This document shows positions 1 to 8,337 of a stretch of 33,723 bases of DNA, in pieces (position 1 is the first letter of the stretch; every line of letters begins with the position of its first letter). The notes beneath the pieces are model-generated. The model saw nothing but the letters and a program-made list of their open reading frames with translations. It was not told where the DNA came from and did no database searches. The stretch spans positions 1 to 33,723 of the forward strand of contig JANBTH010000118.1 in the NCBI GenBank assembly GCA_027578815.1, written 5' to 3'. Origin of the DNA: Coemansia sp. RSA 1804. Taxonomy: Eukaryota > Kickxellomycota > Kickxellomycetes > Kickxellales > Kickxellaceae. A program made the position numbers and the translations under genes.

Positions 1-75
1 GACGACGTCTATGTCAAGGGCTCTGGCGTGCCGTATCTGCGTGGCCGCGTGCCGGAGGAGACCCACCACTACTAG
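1..75 (+). CDS. 3' end of an unidentified gene
   Basis: Frame 1 is open from the first base of the window for 24 codons and then reaches TAG at 73-75. The codons favour G or C in the third position, as in the neighbouring GC-rich genes, and the peptide ends in ...RGRVPEETHHY. Downstream DNA immediately turns AT- and pyrimidine-rich, as expected for a 3' UTR. The fragment is too short for me to assign a family; the real gene starts outside the window. Confidence 0.55.
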   Translation, partial: DDVYVKGSGVPYLRGRVPEETHHY

Positions 76-423
76 GAACTTGTAGTGAGGCAGAAATAGA
101 TGCTGTGCAAGGTGGGTTGGAGAAATGAGAATGCACTTTTCTTTGCTCCCCCTCCCCCGATCGCTCCTTTCGTATCTTTTTTATATCCATGTCTAGTCAA
201 CGCATATATTAACCAGACTTTTCTTTACCCTCTCGCATTGCGGTGATAGAATAGACTCAAAGTGCAGCCGCACAGCATACATCTTGCAAACAGCGTGTAC
301 GCGTGAGAGATAGCATACGTTCATACACCCATCCAGAGGTATTTAACATTCAAAACAAGGAAGAGGATCCTTCCAGCACTTGGTTTTTATTATCTTCCTG
401 GCAATCAACTTGTCTGCTCTACT
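76..423. other. Convergent 3' intergenic region
   Basis: This lies between the stop of the truncated plus-strand gene and the stop of the minus-strand uracil-DNA glycosylase, so both sides are 3' ends. It is pyrimidine-rich on the plus strand around 140-180 and AT-rich around 176-240. Small open frames that run from about 303 into the glycosylase are antisense shadows. I see no RNA gene or repeat here. Confidence 0.5.
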
Positions 424-1353
424 CTACTTCTCCTCCGCAGGCAGCCGCGACCAGTCGATGGGCTGGCGCCCGTGCTTGGCTAGATACTCGTTGGCGCGAC
501 GGAAATGGCCCGCGTCAAAAAAGCCGCGACTGGCGCTCAGCGGAGACGGATGCACGGAGGATAGCACGCAGTGGCGGGATCTATCGACCCGCGCGCCCTT
601 CTTCTGCGCGTAGGCGCCCCAGAGCATGAAGACGACGTTGTCGTTGTGGTCGTTGACCAGCGAGATCACGCGGTCGGTGAACTGCTCCCAGCCGCGGCCC
701 GCGTGCGCGTTGGCCTTGTGGCACTCGACCGTCAGCGCCGCATTGAGAAGCAGCACGCCCTGCTCGGCCCAGCCGCGCAGGAAGCCGTGGGCGGGGCGCT
801 GGAAGTCGGCAAAGTCCTTCGCCAGCGCCTTGTAGATGTTGACCAGCGATGGCGGCACCCGCACCTGCGGCTGCACGCTGAAGGCGAGGCCGTGCGCCTG
901 GCCCGGCCCGTGGTACGGATCCTGGCCCAGAATCACCACGCGCACGCTTGGCAGCGGCGCATACCGCGTCCACGAGTACACCAGATGCGCCGGCGGGAAA
1001 ATCGTTTTCCCCTGGTCGGCCTGCGACTTCAGAAACGCCTTCAGCTGCCGGAAGTACGGCTTGCTGAACTCCGCCTCCAGATGCTCGAGCCACGATGCCT
1101 CCATCGTCTCGTACTCCAGCTTGAGCTCGGGTCTGTCTGCGGGCGCTTCTCTGCGTACAAGATGTTCGTCTTTCTTGGCACTATCGCTATTGTTCTGATT
1201 ACCGTTGCTGCTGACTTTCACAACAGATGCCTTGGCGCGCTCTGGCTTTCCAGGCGTTCTCTTGATCGGGTTAAAGTACGCATCGATTGTCTTGCGCTGT
1301 GAAGTCGATGACGAGACGCCGGTGTCTCTCTTCTCCGCAACGGCCTTTGGCAT
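424..1353 (-). CDS. UNG1: Uracil-DNA glycosylase, family 1
   Basis: The 309-residue protein removes uracil from DNA and starts base excision repair. Seen directly: the water-activating loop GQDPYHGP at residues 143-150 (catalytic Asp145), the LLLNAALTV segment at 201-209 with Asn204, and the DNA-intercalation loop HPSPLS at 268-273 with His268, all in family order and spacing. The catalytic core is about residues 85-305. The N-terminal 80 residues are polar and probably disordered. They contain QRKTIDAYF at 19-27, a good match to a PCNA-interacting (PIP) box such as the one at the N-terminus of nuclear UNG2, followed by a basic stretch (KRTPGKPERAK) that could act in nuclear import. The start is the first ATG (complement of 1351-1353). 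A second, mitochondrial form is not evident. Confidence 0.97.
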   Translation of the reverse strand: MPKAVAEKRDTGVSSSTSQRKTIDAYFNPIKRTPGKPERAKASVVKVSSNGNQNNSDSAKKDEHLVRREAPADRPELKLEYETMEASWLEHLEAEFSKPYFRQLKAFLKSQADQGKTIFPPAHLVYSWTRYAPLPSVRVVILGQDPYHGPGQAHGLAFSVQPQVRVPPSLVNIYKALAKDFADFQRPAHGFLRGWAEQGVLLLNAALTVECHKANAHAGRGWEQFTDRVISLVNDHNDNVVFMLWGAYAQKKGARVDRSRHCVLSSVHPSPLSASRGFFDAGHFRRANEYLAKHGRQPIDWSRLPAEEK

Positions 1354-1549
1354 GCTTGTGTCCAGCTAAGGGCAGAGTTGGTGGTGGCAGTGTCAATACG
1401 GGAGCAATGCGTGGAAGGCAGGCAAGTGAATTAGCAAAAAGCAAAGTAAACAAACAAACAAACAAACGAATATTTCGAAGAAGAGAGAGGTGTCAGCAGA
1501 AATCAAAAGACCTGCGGAACCAGAAACAGAAGACAAAAAAAAAGATTTC

Positions 1550-2131
1550 TCAGATCAAGCGGGCGTGGCGCTCCAAGCGACTCTCTTCGTCCGCAGCAGC
1601 TCTTGCGCGGCGATCCTGCGCAAGCGCATCCAGACGATCGTTGATTTCCTGGAGAAGCTCGCCAGCCGCGCAGCCAAGCGTCTCGGCAGCAGCCAGAAAG
1701 TCGTCCAGCTCCAGAGGCGCCGCCGCCTGCTCAGCCGAGTACGCCCTGGCCAGCGCCTGCCACCGAGCCATGTCGCCGGAGCAGAGTCTGCGCGCGCTTT
1801 CGGCAAACGCCTGGGCACGGGATCCAGTCAGCCCAAGCGCCACGGCCATTGGCGACGATTCAGACGGTTCTTCTTCTGAGGTTTCCTCCGAGGTTTCTGT
1901 GCTGCGCAGATGAGTCTCCAGAATGGCGAAGAGCGCCGGCACCTGTGCGCAGATGCCATCGACGGCAGCGCCCAGCCTCGTTGTCTGCACAGCAGCCAGC
2001 CGCGACTCCCCGGCATCGCGCGCCAGAGACACCGAGTGCTGCAGCACACGCGCCTCGGCCACGCTTCTGCGGACCGCTGCGTGGACAGCAGCCCAGTCGC
2101 GAAGTAATGTGACGGTGGAATTCAAACTCAT
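1550..2131 (-). CDS. Orphan alpha-helical protein, 193 aa
   Basis: I do not recognise this protein. It opens with a genuine ATG and ends in TGA at 1550-1552. Composition is rich in Ala, Glu, Leu and Arg, with long amphipathic heptad-like stretches at about 5-75 and 105-190, separated by an acidic Ser/Thr/Glu linker at about 78-95 (TSEETSEEEPSESS). This pattern suggests a two-part helical or coiled-coil subunit of a larger complex. It lies about 200 bp upstream of the glycosylase gene on the same strand and shares a 411-bp divergent intergenic region with the SNF2 remodeller. Codon use is GC-rich like its neighbours, which favours a real gene over a chance frame. Confidence 0.6.
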   Translation of the reverse strand: MSLNSTVTLLRDWAAVHAAVRRSVAEARVLQHSVSLARDAGESRLAAVQTTRLGAAVDGICAQVPALFAILETHLRSTETSEETSEEEPSESSPMAVALGLTGSRAQAFAESARRLCSGDMARWQALARAYSAEQAAAPLELDDFLAAAETLGCAAGELLQEINDRLDALAQDRRARAAADEESRLERHARLI

Positions 2132-2542
2132 TCAAGAAGTGGCAGCAGCAACCATCCATCCATTCCCTGAAAACAAACAGACAGCAAGCTCTGGACAATA
2201 TGAGGGCTGGATAGAAGAGAAAGAGAATGTGAAAAGACTGCGGCTTTCTTGATCAAACGGGAGAGACCAAAAGAGAAAAATGGACACGCCGGATCACACA
2301 GATCGCGAATTCTAAATTCTAAATCCAGTGCTTCATTGTTTGTTTGGATTTTTTTTTCGTTCCATGCTGGATCGATCGCAGCCAGACGAGAGAAGTGGGA
2401 AAAAATGGCGCAGAACAAGGACGATTTGGATGTTTCTCTTTCCATCCGCACCCCCCAAAAAACACACACACACACCAGCTGCTGATACCACCGCTTCTGC
2501 TATCGTAAACAACAACCGCACCACCGCTCCAGCCCACCAAAC
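2132..2542. promoter_or_regulatory. Divergent promoter region, orphan / SNF2 gene
   Basis: This 411-bp AT-rich segment separates two divergently transcribed genes, so it should contain both promoters. Visible elements are an oligo-T run at about 2350 (minor-groove-stiff DNA typical of nucleosome-depleted fungal promoters) and the AC microsatellite at 2461-2475, just upstream of the SNF2 start. No specific factor site is claimed. Confidence 0.5.
2461..2475. repeat. (AC)n microsatellite
   Basis: A short run of about seven AC units lies roughly 70 bp upstream of the SNF2 start codon, probably in its 5' UTR or core promoter. Confidence 0.8.
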
Positions 2543-4924
2543 ATGCCCGAGAAAACCACCGCGGATGCAGCTGCGGCTGTTGCTGCCAGCGAGGCCGATG
2601 CAGCCGGCGAAGGATCGGGCCCAAACCCAAACCCAAGCCAGAAGGGCGTCCTGCGCGGGCTGCGCGAGAAGGCGCTTGCGCAGTACGAGGAGCCAAACAA
2701 CAATAACAGCAACAGCAGCACTACTAACAGCAACAACGCTGCCAGCAGCATCAGCAGCGAGGCGGCGGCCCGGCAGCAGCGGCTGGAGTTTCTGCTGGAA
2801 AAGTCGGCGGCGTACGCGTCGTTTGTCGCGCGGCGGCTCGAGTCGAAGCGCGAGGAGAAGCGCGGGGGCCCGCGGCGCAAGCGCGCGAAGCTGGAGATCG
2901 CAGACGGAAGCAAGGAGAGCGAGGAGGGCGACAATGACGAAAACGATGACGATGACGGCGACGCAGAGCGCGTCATCGACGGCGAGCGCGTGTCGCACCG
3001 GCAGCCGCGCAGCATCACGGGCGGCGTGATGCGCGAGTACCAGCTGGAGGGAATGGAGTGGCTGGCGTCGCTGTACGAGAACGGCCTGAACGGGATTCTG
3101 GCGGACGAGATGGGGCTCGGCAAGACGCTGCAGACGATAGCGTTTCTGGCGTTTCTGCGCGAGCGCAAGGTGTGGGGCCCGTTCCTGGTGGTTGTGCCGC
3201 TGTCTACGCTGGCGAACTGGGCGTCCGAGTTCTTCCGCTTCTCGCCCGACACGCCGGTGCTCGTGTACCACGGAACGCCCGACGAGCGGCGCGCGCTGCG
3301 GGCGAAGCATCTGCGGCGGCTGGACCGCGCGTTCCCGGTTGTCGTGACGACATACGAGGTGGCGATGCGCGACCGCCAGGCGCTGCAGCGCTTTGCGTGG
3401 AAGTTCATTGTGGTCGACGAGGGCCACCGCATCAAGAACATGAACTGCCGCCTTGTGCGCGAGCTCAAGGCCTACCAGAGCGCCAACCGCCTGCTGCTGA
3501 CCGGCACGCCGCTGCAGAACTCGCTGGCGGAGCTGTGGTCGCTGCTGAACTTTCTGCTGCCCGACATCTTTGACGACCTCGACAGCTTCCAGCAGTGGTT
3601 CGACCTGGACGGCATCGGGCAGAGCCAGAGCGGCGATCAGAATCAGGGCCAGGATCAGAACGCTGATCTGAACCATGTTCCGGTGCAGGGCCCGGCGCGC
3701 GTGGTGGCCAAGCTGCACCAGATCCTGCAGCCGTTTCTGCTGCGCCGCCTCAAGACCGACGTCGAGAAGCTGCTGCCGCCCAAGCGCGAGTATCTGATTT
3801 CGTGTCCGATGGCGCCGCTGCAGTTCGAGTACTACCAGGCCGTGCGCGGCCCCGACCTGCACGGCTTCCTCGCCAGCCGGGCGTCGGCCGAGGCTGCCGC
3901 CGACGCGGAGGCCGCCGAGGCGGCCAGCAGCGCCAGCAGCTCGGCCTCCGTCTCCGCGTCCGCGTCCGCGTCGGCCTCCAAGGTGCGGCACATGAACCTC
4001 AACTTCCGGCTGATGCAGCAGCGCAAGGTGTGCCAGCACCCGTATCTGTTCGACTTCCCCGTTGTGGATCCGGCGGATCCGGAGTCGGCGCTGCGCGTGG
4101 ACGAGGAGCTGGTGCGCGGATCGGGCAAGCTGCTTGTGCTGGACCGGCTCCTGCCGGAGCTGTTTGCGCAGGGCCACCGCGTGCTCATCTTCTCGCAGTT
4201 CGCGCGCGTGCTGGATGTCCTCGAGTGCTACGCGGAGCTGCGCAGCTGGGCCTTCTGCCGCATCGACGGCTCCGTCGCGCAGGCCGAGCGGCAGGAGGCG
4301 ATTGTGCGCTTCAACACGCACCGCGAGATTCCGCTGTTCTTCCTGACGACGCGGTCCGGCGGCCTCGGCATCAACCTGACGTCGGCCGACACCGTTGTTC
4401 TGTTCGACTCCGACTGGAACCCGCAGCAGGATCTGCAGGCGCAGGACCGAGTCCACCGCATTGGCCAGAAGGCGCCGGTCATTGTCTACCGCCTGGCGAT
4501 TGCTGGCAGCTGCGAGACCGCCATGATCCGCCGTGCGCGCGACAAGCGTCGGCTGGAGAAGCTCGTTATCCACGAGCGCCGCTTCAAGGGCCTTGCGCGC
4601 AGAGCGGCGACTGCTGCCGGCGCATCCGGTGCCGGCGCCGCCGACGAGGTCTCCGAGAGCGATGTTGCGCGCATTCTCGCCAGCGACGATTCCGAGCTTG
4701 TTGCGCGCGACCAGATGGCCGTTGGCCGTGTGTTGGCCGAGCTAGAGCCCGGCGCCCGCGTTCCCGACGATGCCATTCTCTCCGCCGACGAGGTGCGTCT
4801 GCTCACCGACCGCTCGCCTGCCGCCTACTGTGCTGGCGGCAGCGGCGCCGGTGCGCGCTTCGAGGAGCTTGCTCTTGTCGCCGACGAGCAGAACGACATC
4901 CTGGCTGCCACCGCTACAGTATGA
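2543..4924 (+). CDS. IRC5: SNF2-family chromatin remodeller, Lsh/Irc5 type
   Basis: This 793-residue ATPase should translocate on DNA and remodel nucleosomes. Motif I is DEMGLGKT (188-195), motif II is DEGH (292-295) within VVDEGHRIKN, and motif III lies in LLLTGTPLQN. The C-terminal lobe begins near residue 526 (SGKLLVLDRLLPEL), with motif VI QDRVHRIGQ at 634-642. The DEGHRIKNMNCRL run and the LLNFLLPDIFDDL segment that follows match the Lsh/HELLS/DDM1/Irc5 subfamily as I know it. The N-terminus has a glutamine/arginine-rich helix at about 75-120 and an acidic patch near 135-150. A Ser/Ala/Glu-rich insert sits between the lobes at about 447-480. In other species the family acts in genome stability, recombination or DNA methylation. 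The ATG is the first in frame after the promoter. Confidence 0.92.
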   Translation: MPEKTTADAAAAVAASEADAAGEGSGPNPNPSQKGVLRGLREKALAQYEEPNNNNSNSSTTNSNNAASSISSEAAARQQRLEFLLEKSAAYASFVARRLESKREEKRGGPRRKRAKLEIADGSKESEEGDNDENDDDDGDAERVIDGERVSHRQPRSITGGVMREYQLEGMEWLASLYENGLNGILADEMGLGKTLQTIAFLAFLRERKVWGPFLVVVPLSTLANWASEFFRFSPDTPVLVYHGTPDERRALRAKHLRRLDRAFPVVVTTYEVAMRDRQALQRFAWKFIVVDEGHRIKNMNCRLVRELKAYQSANRLLLTGTPLQNSLAELWSLLNFLLPDIFDDLDSFQQWFDLDGIGQSQSGDQNQGQDQNADLNHVPVQGPARVVAKLHQILQPFLLRRLKTDVEKLLPPKREYLISCPMAPLQFEYYQAVRGPDLHGFLASRASAEAAADAEAAEAASSASSSASVSASASASASKVRHMNLNFRLMQQRKVCQHPYLFDFPVVDPADPESALRVDEELVRGSGKLLVLDRLLPELFAQGHRVLIFSQFARVLDVLECYAELRSWAFCRIDGSVAQAERQEAIVRFNTHREIPLFFLTTRSGGLGINLTSADTVVLFDSDWNPQQDLQAQDRVHRIGQKAPVIVYRLAIAGSCETAMIRRARDKRRLEKLVIHERRFKGLARRAATAAGASGAGAADEVSESDVARILASDDSELVARDQMAVGRVLAELEPGARVPDDAILSADEVRLLTDRSPAAYCAGGSGAGARFEELALVADEQNDILAATATV

Positions 4925-6644
4925 CCATGTTTTCCACTGTGCCCATTTGGTTGTTTATTTAACGGTAGTATTGCATCTTTGCCAGGGACATAGCCTTTCA
5001 AGCATGACTTTTTATTTTTACTTTCTTCTACTCATTCTCTTTATCATTTCCGACAGCTATCGTGATTGTTACCATTATTACCATTATTATTAACTCTATC
5101 CAATATTATCTTACACATTATTCTACACAATAATCATGTGTGGTTTTATTGTAATGCGCTTGCTTGTATACATAAACGCATTATTCTTTGCAAAGAAGCT
5201 GCTATTAAAAACTTTGCAAAAACAACTGTAACCCTCACTGTGCATTACGTTTTTGTGAATGCCTGAACTCTCAAAACAATACTAGAACAAGATAAGGATA
5301 AAGACTCTCTTCTATACAACAAACAGCGGTCCTTTCAAAGGGGTGAAAAGTTTGGAATTCAAAGTCCAATTGTCCAGGGTGGATGTGCTTATTATTCTAT
5401 ACACACAGCCCTTGTTTTGCAAAATCAATGAGGGGGCTTGAAGAGATCTTAACGCAATGCTCAGCTAGTCCTGGGGGGATTTGTCTTAATTTTATCATAA
5501 TAAATTCTTGGAAAGCTAAAGACTGCTGTGCCATTCGGTAAACACACTGTACAGGTTTTTCCATCTTCAGAAGTGAAAATCCATACATTTTTACTATTTA
5601 TTCTTGCCAAACGTTCCCTAATTTCTCGTATTCCTGCAAGAGTTATAGTGGACATGATGACAGCTTTGCTTCCTTGCGTAAATGTATTACAAGATGTTCT
5701 GTGTTGTGTGGGCGTATGAAAATGCTATCTAAACACAAAATTATTGAACTGGAATGCAGAATCTGGCATTTATGTAGTAGAGGTTGTCCATATAATTTAT
5801 ACAATATTCTGCTCTTTTTCCCAGCTGCCGTTCCTGTAAATACATGTTGCATGTAAACTGGTTTCTGTTTTGCTCAGTTTTACATCATTTTAATTTACTA
5901 TCTGCTATGACGAATATTTTAATATGACTGAATAATAAGCGGAATATAAATAGCTGGTTTTTCCTTATTTTCGCGGAGCTAAGCTGTCTTAGCCTTTGGA
6001 ATGTTGGCTGTATTATGTAAAAACCAACGCTTTCTACCTTAAAAAGCCTGCTCTTGTTATTTTTATTATTTACTTTTTGATCTATTCTTTTATGCTTTTG
6101 CAAAAGGAACATTGGGGACCACAGCCTGGCTTAGATTCACCTATCATACTTTTAGTAATATAAAGCTGATAATTGATATGCAATGATAAATTGTTCAGTT
6201 GGAAGCGAAAATGCAATATTTAAAATATTTGGCAATGAAGAATGTGTGGGAGAGGACAGCTTTTATAATCAATTTTTATAGAGCAAGGACTGTTCAAGCA
6301 GTATAAACATAGCTCAGATATATGCACATATCCAGAAAATAGAAAAAAAAAAACAGTGAATTCCCATTTGTACATTGAAAACGGAAATTACCCCTCATGA
6401 CCACCCAAGCTTAAAGCAGCGTGACAAGTTGGCGAATTATATATCTAGCACGCAGTCACCTATTTCTACATTCAACCACCCTATATATAAAATTGATAAA
6501 AGAAGGGATTCAACATGTAGAGAAATGTAGGGAAAGATCAATGTCGGCTGTGGGTGTTTTCTATCAATAGATTTCCTTGTTTCTTACAATTATTTCGGTT
6601 AAAACTGGAAACACTTAATCAACATTTGACTCATTCGCTGCCAT
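4925..6644. other. AT-rich island 1
   Basis: These 1.7 kb are strikingly AT-rich next to the GC-rich genes on both sides. The first few hundred bases must include the SNF2 3' UTR, and the last part lies beyond the stop of the Rab escort gene. In between, minus-strand frames at 5397-5852 look coding but change frame; they are listed separately. A 75-codon minus-strand frame at 5885-6112 is low-complexity and unconvincing. No tRNA, transposase or terminal repeat was found by eye. Confidence 0.6.
5397..5727 (-). pseudogene. Coding-like relic with frame changes
   Basis: On the minus strand one frame is open from 5727 to 5461, with an internal ATG at 5655 and a credible mixed composition (AGIREIRERLARI then NVWIFTSEDGK). 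The next frame is open through 5397 and reads plausibly to its end (LRQIPPGLAEHC then PLIDFAKQGLCV). The two overlap, and the switch is a +1 change. A run of six identical bases (C on the minus strand) near 5473-5478 is one place where an indel could cause it, but the composition hints at an earlier switch. A third open frame at 5852-5643 overlaps the upstream end. This could be a decayed gene, short introns or an assembly indel. I recognise no family. Confidence 0.3.
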
Positions 6645-8135
6645 CTAGGAAGGTTGTATAGCCGATAGTGCTTTTTGTGCAGAGTCGATGATAGAATCGA
6701 AATCGATATCAGTGGAAGAGGGGCCATCGGTGTAGATGATACCCGGAGGAGAAGAAGAAGCCTCGGCATGTGGCACGAGTGTGCACACTTCAAAGAAAAC
6801 AGTCATTAGCGGACGACAAGCAGAGGTAGTATTGCCCGCCAACTCTTGGTGTGTAGAAGAAGAAGAAGAAGAGAGAACAGAGTTCAATGCTTCGACTAGC
6901 AAGGTGCGCTCATCATCCAAACGGCCCTCGGTCCATGCGTACACAACAGACTGACCGGACGGCACAGCCATCGTTGCATGAGTCATGTAGAGCAACGAGA
7001 CAGCTCTTCCGTCAGCAACATATGTGAGCAGCGCAGTCGAGTCGTCGCCAAACGGAGCAGCATCGAGGACACACAGGGCGCGGGAGACAGTAGCAGCAGG
7101 GTCGGCGGATACCGTGGCCTCGGGCGCATACGTGGGATCCATGACAACGGACCGCGCACGAGCCGAGCCGTTGCGGAGCTGAATATCAAAGCGGCGCGCG
7201 GATCCCTCGCCAGCAGGAGACGAAAGCACCGGCCGCTCATCCAGAATGTAGGTGCCGCCGGATACTGCGCAGAGGCGGCAGAATGCCTGGGCGACCTCGG
7301 AGCAGCCGCCGTGCAGGGCGCCCAGATACGCCATCCGCCCATAGCGACCCATAGCGCCAACGTACCGGCGCACCGCATCGAAGCCCTCGGCTGCAGTCAG
7401 CACACGATTCCGGCCCTGTCTGGCCACGCCATACACCAGCGCATCCAGAATCGGGCCCTCCAGCGCATACGGGCGCGCCGCAAGCACCGAGGCAAACGAT
7501 GCGTCCCGCTTACTGTCATCACCATCATCATCGGTAGACGAAGCCGTATCCAGCGCACCCAGCAGTCGCATCAGCTTGCGCTTCTCAATAAGCGACAGCC
7601 ACGACGCGGCAAACACATCCTCCTTGGACTCTGGCACACGCCGTGCAACCGGCTGGCTGCCGCCTGTTATAATGTAGTTCCCATCAACTCCGCGGAACTG
7701 CAAGTACTCGCCAACCCCGGCGCCAACCAGCGTGTCGATGGCCTTGCCGCGACACCTAACCAGGCGCGGCGCCAGCTCAAGCGCGTAGCTCCGGTCGTTC
7801 TCCAGCAGACCGGCAAGCGCCATCCGTGCCTGCTCCGCATCTTCTGCTTTCTCCAGCTGTAACCGGCTCTCTTCTGCTGCTATTGCTGCGTCGCCGCAAT
7901 ACAGCTCCACGCGCGGCACCAGTCGCCGGTCTCGCGCGGTTGACAGGGATGACGCCCAGTCAAGCAGTGCGCTGGGCGTCAGACTCGCGTAGTGCCCGCC
8001 GTAGTGCGGACTGCGCTCGATGTGTAGAACCCTGCGCCCCTGGTCGGCTAGTTCGCTGGCAACAAGGGCCTCGATGGGTCCGGTGCCCAGCACGACGACA
8101 TCGAACTCTTCGTTCTCCAGCAGATCGCCCGGCAT
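6645..8135 (-). CDS. MRS6: Rab escort protein (REP/Mrs6), GDI superfamily
   Basis: The 496-residue protein should present newly made Rab GTPases to geranylgeranyl transferase II and deliver the prenylated Rabs to membranes. Seen directly: the N-terminal dinucleotide-fold-like segment FDVVVLGTGPIEALVAS at about 11-27, followed by GRRVLHIERSPHYGG, the hallmark of the GDI/REP superfamily. A central segment (YALELAPRLVRCRGKAIDTL then EYLQFRGVDG and EDVFAASWLSLIEKRKLMR) follows REP rather than GDI as I remember them, and an insert at about 75-110 that GDI lacks also favours REP. The C-terminus (DIDFDSIIDSAQKAL) resembles the REP end. It is somewhat shorter than yeast Mrs6. Start is the first ATG. 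A GDI paralogue is the alternative. Confidence 0.85.
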   Translation of the reverse strand: MPGDLLENEEFDVVVLGTGPIEALVASELADQGRRVLHIERSPHYGGHYASLTPSALLDWASSLSTARDRRLVPRVELYCGDAAIAAEESRLQLEKAEDAEQARMALAGLLENDRSYALELAPRLVRCRGKAIDTLVGAGVGEYLQFRGVDGNYIITGGSQPVARRVPESKEDVFAASWLSLIEKRKLMRLLGALDTASSTDDDGDDSKRDASFASVLAARPYALEGPILDALVYGVARQGRNRVLTAAEGFDAVRRYVGAMGRYGRMAYLGALHGGCSEVAQAFCRLCAVSGGTYILDERPVLSSPAGEGSARRFDIQLRNGSARARSVVMDPTYAPEATVSADPAATVSRALCVLDAAPFGDDSTALLTYVADGRAVSLLYMTHATMAVPSGQSVVYAWTEGRLDDERTLLVEALNSVLSSSSSSTHQELAGNTTSACRPLMTVFFEVCTLVPHAEASSSPPGIIYTDGPSSTDIDFDSIIDSAQKALSAIQPS

Positions 8136-8337
8136 TGGACTGAATGAAAGAATGAGAAATTAATTGATGTGGTTTTTATAGGATTGGAAAAGTACAGGCG
8201 ATACTGTAATAATGGAAACGTTAAAGAGAAAAGAATATAAAAAGGGTGAAATGGCAAAGACTCTTTTGCCCACACGTGACATTCTTTGAGGAAATGGCAG
8301 ATCCAGCCCCACATGGCAGATCAGATCACTGGGGCTT

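Noticed and set aside
571..1302. 243-codon plus-strand frame over the glycosylase gene
   Set aside because: It is an antisense shadow with a Val/Arg-rich random composition; the minus strand carries all catalytic motifs.
2333..4573. 746-codon open frame antisense to the SNF2 gene
   Set aside because: It mirrors a GC-rich coding sequence in which stop codons are rare on the opposite strand; composition is His/Arg/Leu/Ala-heavy with no domain, and the sense protein is unmistakable.
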